21,002 nt of DNA from Candidatus Omnitrophota bacterium. GTDB taxonomy: Bacteria > Omnitrophota > Gorgyraeia > Velamenicoccales > Velamenicoccaceae. Positions within the stretch are counted from its first letter, which is position 1. Each line of letters opens with the position of its first letter. The position numbers and the translations under genes were made by a program. Positions 6,208-13,372 of this stretch are shown here, piece after piece. The notes below the pieces were generated by a model. It saw nothing but the letters and a program-made list of their open reading frames with translations, had not been told where the DNA came from and ran no database searches. Location: the NCBI GenBank assembly GCA_028717105.1, contig JAQUOM010000017.1, forward strand, positions 1 to 21,002. The letters run 5' to 3'.

Positions 6208-6236
6208 TTGACTTTTACCTATTAGGATGTTACGAT
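6208..6236 (+). promoter_or_regulatory. Sigma-70 promoter of comF-lptFG, nearly leaderless
   Basis: TTGACT (6208-6213) and TACGAT (6231-6236) are separated by exactly 17 bp. The comF ATG is at 6244, seven bases after the -10 box, so the expected start site lies at or beside the start codon. The bases before the ATG (GATATCTTCC) contain no Shine-Dalgarno. The promoter is divergent from that of pyrE, with about 40 bp between the two -35 boxes. Confidence 0.75.
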
Positions 6237-6243
6237 ATCTTCC

Positions 6244-6981
6244 ATGTTTAAAGGTTATCTTAACGCTTTTTTCGATCTCTTTTTTCCGAAAAACTGCCAC
6301 ATTTGCTCGCGGCTCCTTGGCGGCCTGACGGCCCGGTTTGACGACCATCTTTGCCAGGATTGTTTTTCCGCGATGAAGCGCTGCCACGTCGTCTCCTGCC
6401 GCTATTGCGGCGCGGCCCTGACCCAAGACCGGGAAATCGAAGAACTCCTTTGCCGCGGATGCCGCAACGATCAGCCGGATTATCAACGCCTCCTGGCCTG
6501 TTACGCCTATGACGGGCCGGTCAGGCTCCTGATCCACAGGTTTAAATACGACGGCCGTCCCTATCTTGCCCGGACTATCGCGGCCCTGATGACACGCGTG
6601 CTTCCTGCCGGCTGGCTTGAACAATTTGACGTCCTGGTTCCCGTGCCCCTCCATCCGTCGCGCCGCAGGGAAAGAGAATTCAATCAGGCAGCGCTTATCG
6701 CATCAACCCTGGCCCGCGATCCCGGCCTCCCCGTCATCCCCGCGCTTAAAAGGACAAAAAACACACGGGCCCTGGCCGGCGTGAAGAGATCCGAACGCAG
6801 GAATGTCCTGGACAATGCCTTCTGCCTGGACACAAGATACAAACCCTTGATCGCGCGCAACCGTGTCCTCCTGGTCGACGACATCGTCACGACGACAGCC
6901 ACGGTGCGCCGGGCATCCCGGCTTCTGTCCCGAGAGGCCTCCTGCCGCAAGGTCTGTGTCTTGTCTTTTGCCAAAGGATAA
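6244..6981 (+). CDS. ComF-family phosphoribosyltransferase-like protein
   Basis: A member of the ComF/GntX group. ComF acts in DNA uptake in naturally competent bacteria and is thought to support ssDNA handling, but many non-competent bacteria carry homologues of unknown role. The 245-residue product starts with a zinc-ribbon-like region with cysteine pairs C18/C21, C37/C40, C52/C55 and C70/C73. It then has the family motifs FKYDGR (100-105) and VPVPLHPSRRREREFNQA (132-149), and the PRPP loop VLLVDDIVTTTAT (208-220). It is complete. lptF begins 2 bp after its stop, and AAAGGA near its end can serve as the lptF ribosome binding site. It is the first gene of the comF-lptF-lptG unit. Confidence 0.9.
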   Translation: MFKGYLNAFFDLFFPKNCHICSRLLGGLTARFDDHLCQDCFSAMKRCHVVSCRYCGAALTQDREIEELLCRGCRNDQPDYQRLLACYAYDGPVRLLIHRFKYDGRPYLARTIAALMTRVLPAGWLEQFDVLVPVPLHPSRRREREFNQAALIASTLARDPGLPVIPALKRTKNTRALAGVKRSERRNVLDNAFCLDTRYKPLIARNRVLLVDDIVTTTATVRRASRLLSREASCRKVCVLSFAKG

Positions 6982-6983
6982 CC

Positions 6984-8078
6984 ATGCGGATCTTAAGAAA
7001 TTACATCCTCAAGGAATTCTTCAGCGCCTTCTTTTTGTCTCTTTTCATCCTGACATTCGTCATGATCATGGGCAACATGATCAAGCTCGCAGACCTGATC
7101 ATCTCCAAAGGCATCTCGCTTTTTTCGGCCGGGAAACTCTTCTTCTACATGATCCCCTTTCTCTTCAGTTTCATCCTGCCGGTCTCGACCTTGACTGCCG
7201 TGCTTCTTTCCATCGGCAGGCTTTCGGGCGACAATGAACTGATCGCGATCCGCTCCAGCGGCATCAGCCTCTTCAAGATCCTCTCGCCCATCATCATCGT
7301 CGGATTAACCATGAGCCTGTTTGCGGTCATCCTCAATAATGAAATCATCCCGGTCTCCCACCACAAGTCGCGCGAGACGCTGGTCGAAATCGGTTCCAAA
7401 AACCCCCTGGCCGCGCTGGAGGCGGGTACGTTCATCACGGCTTTTGAAAAATTCGTGATCTTCATCTACCGCATCGACGGTAACAAATTTTCAAATATCC
7501 GTATCTACGAACCCCAGGGACCCGATAAACCCCCGCGCACGATCATCGCCAAAAAGGGAGAATTCATCGTCCTGCCGGAAAAACAACTGCTGAAACTCAA
7601 GCTGATCGACGGCACATCCGACGAAATCAATCCCAGCGACCCTGAAAATTTCTATAAACTTAATTTCAAGACCTACTTCATGAACATCGACTTCAAAAAA
7701 CAAACCATGAAAGAAGTCAAAAAGAAAGCCAAGGATATGACGTTGGCGGAACTCCGCCGCGAGATCGACATGTTCAAGACCACCGGCATCAACACCGCCC
7801 CCCTCCTGACGGAGATATATAAACGCAGCACGCTCGCCTTCTCGTGCGTCATCTTCATCATTCTCGGCGCGCCGTTCGCCATGATCACGCGCCGCAGGGA
7901 GAAATCCCTGAATTTCGGCTTCGCCTTTTTGATCATGGCTTTCTATTACCTCCTCTTGATCGGATTCGAAACGATAAGTTCCGAGGGACAAATGAACCCG
8001 GTCCTTGCCATGAACATGCCAAACATCATCTTCGGGATCCTGGGGTCGGGGATGCTTTTTAAAACATGCTTATCTTAG
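6984..8078 (+). CDS. lptF: LPS export ABC transporter permease, LptF type
   Basis: LptF and LptG form the inner-membrane half of the LptB2FG transporter, which extracts lipopolysaccharide and passes it to the Lpt bridge. The 364-residue product has the YjgP/YjgQ layout: three N-terminal helices at about 12-32, 52-78 and 97-118, a periplasmic beta-jellyroll domain (about 120-280), and three C-terminal helices. The segment GDNELIAIRSSGIS (82-95) is the coupling helix region that contacts the ATPase LptB, and GAPFAMITRRR is the typical cytoplasmic loop near the C-terminus. The comF, lptF and lptG genes are packed closely. No lptB or lptC is in the window. I call this copy LptF by order and the second LptG; the two could be swapped. 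Confidence 0.92.
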   Translation: MRILRNYILKEFFSAFFLSLFILTFVMIMGNMIKLADLIISKGISLFSAGKLFFYMIPFLFSFILPVSTLTAVLLSIGRLSGDNELIAIRSSGISLFKILSPIIIVGLTMSLFAVILNNEIIPVSHHKSRETLVEIGSKNPLAALEAGTFITAFEKFVIFIYRIDGNKFSNIRIYEPQGPDKPPRTIIAKKGEFIVLPEKQLLKLKLIDGTSDEINPSDPENFYKLNFKTYFMNIDFKKQTMKEVKKKAKDMTLAELRREIDMFKTTGINTAPLLTEIYKRSTLAFSCVIFIILGAPFAMITRRREKSLNFGFAFLIMAFYYLLLIGFETISSEGQMNPVLAMNMPNIIFGILGSGMLFKTCLS

Positions 8079-9160
8079 ACCGTTACCTCTTTCGATCGTT
8101 CCTCAGAAGTTTCTTTTTCTGTCTCGTCGTCTTCATCTTCCTGTTCATCATTATCGACATCTTCGGGAGCCTGCAGGAAATCCTGCGCAACCATCCCGAT
8201 TTCTTAAAAATCGTCGAGCTCTACCTTTACGCCATCCCGGTCATCATCAACCAGACATCGCCTGTCGCCGCGCTCCTGGCAACCCTGATCACCTTAGGAC
8301 AGATGAACCAGGCGAATGAAGTGATTGCCATGCGGTCTTCGGGGATGAGCATCTGGCATATCGTGCGGCCGATGGTCCTGTTCGGGATCGCCTTAAGCCT
8401 CGTGATCTTCGTCATGAACGAAACAGTGACACCGTATGCCCAAAAGATGAGCAAGTTCATCAAGCGTTATTACGTCGACAAGGCCTATGAATCCGCCCAG
8501 GATGTGCCGCTGGAAAATGTCGCCATTTACGGTTACGGCAACCGTCTTTTCTTCCTCAATAAATTCTATCCCAAGAGCAATACGATCGACGGACTGACGA
8601 TCCTGGAACACGACCCCCAGCAAAACGTCCGATCGAAAATCTACGCGGAAAAGGCCGTCTGGAGAAACAACCGGTGGGTCCTCTATCAGTGTTTTATTTA
8701 CCATCTCGGAGAAGGACAGAAAATCCGCGGAGAACCCCTGTATTTTACCGACAAGGTCTACAGGATCGAGGAAACGCCCGAAGACTTCATGCGGCAGAAC
8801 ATCCCGGTGGAAAACATGAACGTCAAGGACCTGGCCGGCTATATTTCCAGGCTGCCTGAGGCCGGAGCCCAAAATACAGTCAGGCGGCTCAGGGTGGATC
8901 TTTTCCAGAAAACGTCTTTCCCGTTTACGAGCCTGATCATCATCCTCCTGGGCATCCCCTCGGCCATCATCGTCCGCAGACGGGCGGTCGCCTTCTCCTC
9001 TATCGGCCTGTGCATGGCGATCAGTTTCTTTTTTTATGTCACCTTCGCCGTCACGACAGCCCTGGGAAAAGCCGGGGCGCTCCCGCCGTTCCTCGCCGCC
9101 TGGGGCAGCCATTTCATCTTCGGCGGCGCAGCCTTCTACCTCATTGCGCGCATTCCATAG
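8066..9160 (+). CDS. lptG: LPS export ABC transporter permease, LptG type
   Basis: Second permease of the LptB2FG complex. It is also 364 residues, with helices near 11-33, 50-78 and 100-120, the coupling segment QANEVIAMRSSGMS (81-94), a periplasmic beta domain, and C-terminal helices starting around 285 with GIPSAIIVRRR. Its ATG lies inside lptF (13-bp overlap), which points to coupled synthesis of the two partners. The gene ends at 9160, facing the alr gene on the other strand. The following bases (9165-9219) fold into a nested hairpin that may end the transcript, but without a T-run. Confidence 0.93.
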   Translation: MLILDRYLFRSFLRSFFFCLVVFIFLFIIIDIFGSLQEILRNHPDFLKIVELYLYAIPVIINQTSPVAALLATLITLGQMNQANEVIAMRSSGMSIWHIVRPMVLFGIALSLVIFVMNETVTPYAQKMSKFIKRYYVDKAYESAQDVPLENVAIYGYGNRLFFLNKFYPKSNTIDGLTILEHDPQQNVRSKIYAEKAVWRNNRWVLYQCFIYHLGEGQKIRGEPLYFTDKVYRIEETPEDFMRQNIPVENMNVKDLAGYISRLPEAGAQNTVRRLRVDLFQKTSFPFTSLIIILLGIPSAIIVRRRAVAFSSIGLCMAISFFFYVTFAVTTALGKAGALPPFLAAWGSHFIFGGAAFYLIARIP

Positions 9161-9474
9161 TCAACTGAAATATTCCGTGGAACCTCGCGGGCTCACGCCC
9201 GCGGCCCCTTCTATTTCAGCCTTCCACCCGCAGGGTGAGATGCTGCCCGTCCCGTTTTACGGGACCGGGTGTAAGGGTAAAGACGTACGCCCGCAAAAAG
9301 CAGCGGCCCCGGGCATGCACGGCCAGCCATACCCTCAAGGCCGCTTGGATGTCCGCCTGCCTCATCGGCAAAACCTAAAATCCTCTTTCGGCAATTTCCG
9401 TCCTGGTGATTGAAAAAACGAAATCCCGGTAAGCCCGAGGGCGAACGAATATCCTTACGCTTGACGCAGAAAAG
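9161..9474. other. Convergent spacer between lptG and alr
   Basis: This 314-bp stretch holds a cluster of three small hairpins on the lptG side (9165-9264). On the minus strand it holds an 89-codon frame broken by one TAG, listed separately. No longer gene is present on either strand. Confidence 0.6.
9165..9264. repeat. Cluster of three small hairpins after lptG
   Basis: CGCGGGC-TCAC-GCCCGCG (9186-9203) is nested inside the inverted pair CTGAAATA (9165-9172) and TATTTCAG (9212-9219). Next come CACCC-GCA-GGGTG (9225-9237) and TCCCGT-TTT-ACGGGA (9250-9264). All have perfect stems of 5-7 bp and 3-4 base loops, like the hairpin pairs at 2261-2290 and 10705-10734. Confidence 0.8.
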
Positions 9475-9482
9475 CTACGCAT
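9216..9482 (-). pseudogene. Possible small gene after alr, interrupted by one in-frame TAG
   Basis: An ATG at 9482 overlaps the end of alr (its ATGCGTAG contains the alr TAG in another frame) and opens 35 codons ending in TAG at 9375-9377. The same frame then runs open through an ATG at 9365 for 49 further codons to TGA at 9216. The second half starts MRQADIQAALRVWLAV and uses mostly G or C at third codon positions, as real genes here do. I do not recognise the product. The hairpins at 9225-9264 lie within its last codons. It may be a small gene with a nonsense mutation or base error, a 49-residue small protein alone, or chance. Confidence 0.3.
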
Positions 9483-10605
9483 TCAGGTACACGCGCGGGA
9501 CGCGGGGGGAAATCCAGCAGACCACTTCATAGGGGATGGTATGGCAAAGGCGGGCGATCTCTTCGACGCGGATCATTCGGTCTTTTTGGACGCCGACCAG
9601 CACCACTTCATCTTCCAGGCGGACGCCCTTGAGACGGCCGACGTCAATCATCGTCTGATCCATGCAGACGACACCGACGACCGGACAAGGCTCTCCGTGA
9701 ACGAGGACGCGGCCCTTGTTGGAAAGAAGGCGGTTGTAACCGTCTCCGTAACCGACGGGAAGGGTCGCAATCAACGTATCACTTCCGGTGATATGTGTCC
9801 GCCCGTAGCTGATCGACCGGCCTTGCACGACATTTTTAAGATAGGCGATCCTTGTCTTGAAAGAAAGGACGGGGGCCAGATCGACGCGCCCGATCAAATC
9901 CTCTTTAGGATGCAGCCCGTAAATCGCAAGGCCGGGACGAACCAGATTAAAATGGGCGTCTTTGTAGCCGACGACCGCCATGGTATTGGCGGAGTGTTTC
10001 AGGGGGATCTTTACCCCCCGGATCTCGAGCTTCGTCACCAGGGCGCAAAACATGGTGATCTGGGAACGCGTAAACGACTCATCCGAGTCGGCGCTGGGAA
10101 AATGGGTATAAAGCCCTTCGATAGAAAGATGCGGCAGGGCACAAAGCTTCAAGATAAAATCGTCGGCCTCGGAATGCCAGACACCCAGCCGGCCCATGCC
10201 CGTATCGACCTTCACATGGATATTGGCTTTCTTTTTTAGGGCGCCGGCGGCCTTGTTCAACGCCAATGCCGTCGAATAATCCGTGACGGTCGCCGTCACG
10301 TCATTTTCGATCATGGCCTCGACATCGTTTTTAAGAAAAGCGCCCAGGCTTAAGATAGGGGCACGGACAAGATTTTTCCTCAGGGATAAAGCCTCATCCA
10401 GGCAGGCGACACCCAGGTAGTCGACCCCGCAGGAAACAAGCTTGCGGGACACCTCGACAATCCCGTGGCCGTAGGCGTTGGCCTTGACGGCCGCCATTAT
10501 CTTCGTGCCGGCGGGAAGACTTTTTTTCAGCGTCCTGTAATTCCTGCCGACGGCCGCCAAATCGATCTCTACCCATGTCTGGCGATAAAAAGAAGTTTTT
10601 TTCAT
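9475..10605 (-). CDS. alr: Alanine racemase
   Basis: Alr interconverts L- and D-alanine with pyridoxal phosphate and supplies D-Ala for peptidoglycan. The 376-residue product has the family's usual length. It shows the PLP motif AVKANAYGHG with Lys41, KVDTGMGRLG (132-141) with Arg139, the second catalytic base Tyr267 in SISYGRT, PVGYGDGYNR, CMDQTMIDV, and the C-terminal ISPRVPRVYLN. It is the last recognised gene of the long minus-strand cluster but is separated from tsaB by 172 bp of palindromes and decamer repeats, so it may also have its own promoter. None was found by eye. No Shine-Dalgarno is evident before the ATG at 10605. It ends in TAG exactly at the family's normal C-terminus. Confidence 0.96.
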   Translation of the reverse strand: MKKTSFYRQTWVEIDLAAVGRNYRTLKKSLPAGTKIMAAVKANAYGHGIVEVSRKLVSCGVDYLGVACLDEALSLRKNLVRAPILSLGAFLKNDVEAMIENDVTATVTDYSTALALNKAAGALKKKANIHVKVDTGMGRLGVWHSEADDFILKLCALPHLSIEGLYTHFPSADSDESFTRSQITMFCALVTKLEIRGVKIPLKHSANTMAVVGYKDAHFNLVRPGLAIYGLHPKEDLIGRVDLAPVLSFKTRIAYLKNVVQGRSISYGRTHITGSDTLIATLPVGYGDGYNRLLSNKGRVLVHGEPCPVVGVVCMDQTMIDVGRLKGVRLEDEVVLVGVQKDRMIRVEEIARLCHTIPYEVVCWISPRVPRVYLNA

Positions 10606-10625
10606 AAAAGAAAAAATAACATATC

Positions 10626-10753
10626 GACGCTAATGATCGCGAATCCCTGCCTGCGGCAGGCAGGAAACGCGAATCGCCGCGAATGCGCGGCTATTGGTTG
10701 CGTTTCCGCTGAAGGCGGACCCGCCCACGGCGGGAGATTAGCGTCAATTCGCG
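10626..10753. repeat. Compound repeat in the tsaB-alr spacer: decamers and palindromes
   Basis: GACGCTAAT (10626-10634) and ATTAGCGTC (10737-10745) form a 9-bp inverted repeat enclosing about 100 bp. A 10-bp unit of form GC(G/T)AAT plus four bases recurs: GCTAATGATC then GCGAAT on the left, GCGAATCGCC then GCGAATGCGC in the middle, and GCGAATTGAC then GCTAAT inverted on the right. CGCGAAT thus occurs at 10638, 10668 and 10678 and inverted at 10747. Between these lie the 19-bp palindrome CCTGCCTGCGGCAGGCAGG (10646-10664) and the twin hairpins at 10705-10734. No gene is present in 10606-10777. Confidence 0.8.
10705..10734. repeat. Tandem pair of three-base-loop hairpins, second copy
   Basis: TCCGCT-GAA-GGCGGA (10705-10719) and CCCGCC-CAC-GGCGGG (10720-10734) differ from 2261-2290 at only two positions. 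One change puts a T opposite G in the first stem; the other is in the loop of the second hairpin. Confidence 0.85.
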
Positions 10754-10777
10754 TTGGGAAATCGTTTTGATTCTCAA

Positions 10778-11461
10778 TTAACAAGTTCTCTTCACCTGAC
10801 AATCCCGTGCATAAAGATACGCCGCCCTCAGGCCATGCGCGTCGGTCCTGCGCCTTTCACGCAAAGCCCTCCCTGTCAAAACAACGATACTCTCAGGCGT
10901 CGGATACCACAGATCCTCTTCTAAAGATACCAGGCGCCCTAACCGGCCCTGAAGTTCTGAAGCATAAAGCCCGACGGCATCGCCGCTGAACACGGCGGCC
11001 CCATCGGCGCGGTCAAGCCATATATCGACGCCCAAAAGCGCATCTTTTCGAAACGACCGAAGCCCTCCCCTCCGGTCGCGCCTGAATTCCGCGGCATAGA
11101 CATTGGAACGCCTGGCGTCCACGGCCACGGACAGACGGCGGACGGATGGACCGGCATTAAAAGCAATGGCCTCAAGGCTTGAAAACGGGTAAATCGGCCG
11201 GGACAACGCCAAAGAAAAGCCTTTGACCGCGCTCAAACCGATGCGCAACCCCGTGAATGACCCCGGGCCGACGCCGACGCCGAAAGCATCCATGTCTTTG
11301 ATGTCCATGCGGGAAGCCTTCAGGCATTCTTTGATCAGGCAAAAAATTCCTTCGGCGCGGCCTTTCTCAAATCGGCGCCTGGCCCCGGCAACCATCTTCA
11401 TGTTCCTGACGACAGCGACCACGGAAAAAGGCGTCGACGTATCCACGCAGAGAACATTCAT
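10778..11461 (-). CDS. tsaB: tRNA threonylcarbamoyladenosine biosynthesis protein TsaB
   Basis: TsaB is the scaffold partner of TsaD in the complex (with TsaE) that places t6A at position 37 of ANN-reading tRNAs. The product is 227 residues from the ATG at 11461. A longer open frame exists upstream, but its residues are read from the neighbouring gene. The ATG forms a 4-bp ATGA overlap with the upstream stop, and MNVLCVDTST is the standard TsaB opening. GVGPGSFTGLRIGL (63-76) is the family signature, followed by FSSLEAIAF and VDARRSNVYAA. The usual His-Ser-Glu of the ASKHA fold near residue 35 is replaced by GRAEG, acceptable since TsaB is not catalytic. tsaE lies two genes upstream; tsaD is not in the window. 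Confidence 0.93.
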   Translation of the reverse strand: MNVLCVDTSTPFSVVAVVRNMKMVAGARRRFEKGRAEGIFCLIKECLKASRMDIKDMDAFGVGVGPGSFTGLRIGLSAVKGFSLALSRPIYPFSSLEAIAFNAGPSVRRLSVAVDARRSNVYAAEFRRDRRGGLRSFRKDALLGVDIWLDRADGAAVFSGDAVGLYASELQGRLGRLVSLEEDLWYPTPESIVVLTGRALRERRRTDAHGLRAAYLYARDCQVKRTC

Positions 11462-11991
11462 TGAAAAACCTCGTTGAAGGAATGGCCCCGCTCCAGGTCT
11501 TCTGCGGTCGCCAGCATCTTTTCCAGGGCCATGATCAAATAATTCTTCCCGAACAGCCACGGGAATGTTTTATCAAAAACTCCGAAGACAAGGCTTACCT
11601 TGGGCAGAAAAATAAGCGTATTTTTGTCGATGGCTGCGTAGTGAGGCAAACGGCCGGTATTATATCCTATCGATTCTTTCAGGTTCATGCAGATATGGGG
11701 CAACGGCAGGAATTCATTCTTAAACCCCGCATAGATCACACCGACTGAAATATCACGCCCCTTGTAAGTCCCTTTGATTTCACAAGGTTCGTATGCCGGC
11801 GTCCAGCGCACCTTGGGCCTGCCCGACACGCCCAGAACATCCCGGCTCACTTTTAAAAAATGCTCAACCACGATCACCGTGCGCGCCAGCCACGCCACGA
11901 CCAAGGCGGTAAAGAGGACCCCGAAGGTCATCCAGAGATAACGGTCCATTTTTCCGACCACACCGTTGATGATACCGCTTACGTCTTCCAT
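11458..11991 (-). CDS. Unknown membrane-anchored protein between tsaE and tsaB
   Basis: I do not recognise a family. The 177-residue product has one N-terminal membrane helix (about 18-41, LWMTFGVLFTALVVAWLA), then a soluble domain of about 130 residues. The soluble part contains RWTPAYEPCEIKGTYKGRDISVG-like beta structure (written in parts: RWTPAYEPCE, then IKGTYKGRDI) and LPHYAAIDKNTLIFLP. The rest looks like alternating strands with a closing helix (YLIMALEKMLATAEDLE). The absence of a cleavable site suggests an anchored protein; topology is open. It overlaps tsaE by 13 bp at its start and tsaB by 4 bp at its end, so it is translated with both. That placement suggests a conserved partner or a passenger gene. 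Nothing in the sequence ties it to t6A chemistry. Confidence 0.75.
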   Translation of the reverse strand: MEDVSGIINGVVGKMDRYLWMTFGVLFTALVVAWLARTVIVVEHFLKVSRDVLGVSGRPKVRWTPAYEPCEIKGTYKGRDISVGVIYAGFKNEFLPLPHICMNLKESIGYNTGRLPHYAAIDKNTLIFLPKVSLVFGVFDKTFPWLFGKNYLIMALEKMLATAEDLERGHSFNEVFQ

Positions 11992-12449
11992 GTCTTTTTT
12001 CTCTCTTTTCGTTTACGAAACAGCTTATGATGCACAACGATCCGCCGGCGGGACGGGCCCTTGGCAAAAAACTCGATACGGATATGCCCTTGAGGCAGCA
12101 ATCCTTCCATTTTATCCGCCCACTCAATAACACAGACACCTTCGCCCCCCAGGAACTCCTCGAGGCCCGCCCCCAGGAATTCGCCTTCGGAGGTCAACCG
12201 ATACACATCAAAATGATGAAGGGGAATTTTCGTCGGATAATTTTTTAGTATAACAAAGGTGGGGCTCGAGACACAATCCTTTCTTCCAAGCCCCAGTCCT
12301 CTGGCCAGACCTCTGACAAACGTCGTTTTGCCGCTTCCCAGATCGCCGACAAGGGCCAGGCAATCCCCTGATCTCAAGGTCTTAGCCACCCTGGCGGCCA
12401 AAACCATGGTTTCTTGCGCAGAACGCGTCAGAAATGTTTTTTTTCCCAT
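11979..12449 (-). CDS. tsaE: tRNA threonylcarbamoyladenosine biosynthesis ATPase TsaE
   Basis: TsaE is the P-loop ATPase that resets the TsaB-TsaD complex during t6A synthesis. The 156-residue product has Walker A GDLGSGKT (35-42), the switch-like SSPTF (61-65), HFDVYRL (79-85) and IEWADK (108-113), all typical of the YjeE family, and a basic C-terminal tail (RKRKERKK). The length is normal. It begins 2 bp after thiL ends and overlaps the next gene by 13 bp. It is interrupted from tsaB only by the unknown membrane protein gene. Confidence 0.95.
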   Translation of the reverse strand: MGKKTFLTRSAQETMVLAARVAKTLRSGDCLALVGDLGSGKTTFVRGLARGLGLGRKDCVSSPTFVILKNYPTKIPLHHFDVYRLTSEGEFLGAGLEEFLGGEGVCVIEWADKMEGLLPQGHIRIEFFAKGPSRRRIVVHHKLFRKRKERKKTWKT

Positions 12450-12451
12450 GA

Positions 12452-13372
12452 CTAAAAATGCCTGAATCCGGGCGCAGAAAGCTTCCTCATGCGCCCATGG
12501 GCCCCGCGGATCCGCACCCCGCGGAACGCGCCGGTCATGCGGCCGACAGGATAGAACCGGAAAGGGGCCTCACGGCGGCTGCAGGCATCCGAAAGACGCG
12601 CGGCTTCTTTTTGCGGGAGCGTAAAAAGAAGCTCATAATCTTCCCCATCGCCGAGGGCGGCCGCGAGCGTCTTGACACCGGGATTCCTGGGAACGTCCTC
12701 TTCGAAAACGACAGCCCCCAGGCGACTGGCCTCGCAAAGCCTCGATAAATCCATGCTCAATCCGTCGGAAAGGTCCATCATGGCGTGGACATCGAAGCGC
12801 CGGACGAGAAAGCGCGCCTCTTTGAGCCTCGGGATAAAACTCAGATGACGGCCGGACCGGGAACCGCCCAGGGGACCGGAAACACAGATCACGTCTCCAC
12901 GCCGAGCGCCGCTGCGCAAGACAAGATTCTTGCGTTCCACCTCCCCCATCATAAAAACATCGACCACGAGACGTTTGCTGCGGTTCGTATCGCCGCCGAC
13001 AACGCTGATATCGAAGTCCCGGGCGCATCGACGGATCCCATCGAACAAAGCCCGGACGCTGGACGAAAGCCCTTGACGCGGCAACCCCGCGGAAACAAGG
13101 GCAAATCGCGGCACGCCTCCCATCGCGGCGATATCGCTGACCGAAACAGCCATGGCTTTATAGCCGACCTTCTTCAAGTCTTCCCCTTTCCTGAAATGCA
13201 CGGATTCCACCAGCATATCGGCCGTGAGAAGCCCGTAAGCGCCCCGCGGGCCCCTGATCACGGCGGCGTCGTCGCCGATGCCGACGATCACATCAGGATC
13301 GGCCGTCTTGAAACGCGCGGCAAGGCCGCAGACAAGGCGCCATTCTTTAATATTTTTGAGGTAAGCGTCCAT
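12452..13372 (-). CDS. thiL: Thiamine-monophosphate kinase
   Basis: ThiL phosphorylates thiamine monophosphate to the active cofactor thiamine diphosphate with ATP. The 306-residue product belongs to the PurM/AIRS-like fold and shows GIGDDAAV (31-38), the metal and nucleotide segment SVSDIAAMGG (77-86), VVGGDTN (124-130), MDLSDGLSMDL (199-209) and GDGEDYELLF (241-250). All aspartates expected for Mg-ATP are present. Its start lies within the end of mtnA (26-bp overlap). The tsaE gene follows 2 bp after its stop. No other thiamine genes and no TPP riboswitch are in the window. Confidence 0.96.
   Translation of the reverse strand: MDAYLKNIKEWRLVCGLAARFKTADPDVIVGIGDDAAVIRGPRGAYGLLTADMLVESVHFRKGEDLKKVGYKAMAVSVSDIAAMGGVPRFALVSAGLPRQGLSSSVRALFDGIRRCARDFDISVVGGDTNRSKRLVVDVFMMGEVERKNLVLRSGARRGDVICVSGPLGGSRSGRHLSFIPRLKEARFLVRRFDVHAMMDLSDGLSMDLSRLCEASRLGAVVFEEDVPRNPGVKTLAAALGDGEDYELLFTLPQKEAARLSDACSRREAPFRFYPVGRMTGAFRGVRIRGAHGRMRKLSAPGFRHF

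Noticed and set aside
6140..6236. Pyrimidine-dependent attenuator or PyrR site before pyrE
   Set aside because: The predicted mRNA has essentially no leader, leaving no room for an attenuator or PyrR-binding loop.
9375..9377. TAG read as a sense codon (recoding, pyrrolysine or selenocysteine-like)
   Set aside because: TAG ends alr, lptF and lptG at normal family lengths, so it acts as a stop here. No other in-frame TAG in a recognised gene was seen.
10626..10753. Replication origin or plasmid iterons
   Set aside because: The repeats are inverted as well as direct, no DnaA boxes or rep gene are near, and similar arrays occur in several other spacers.
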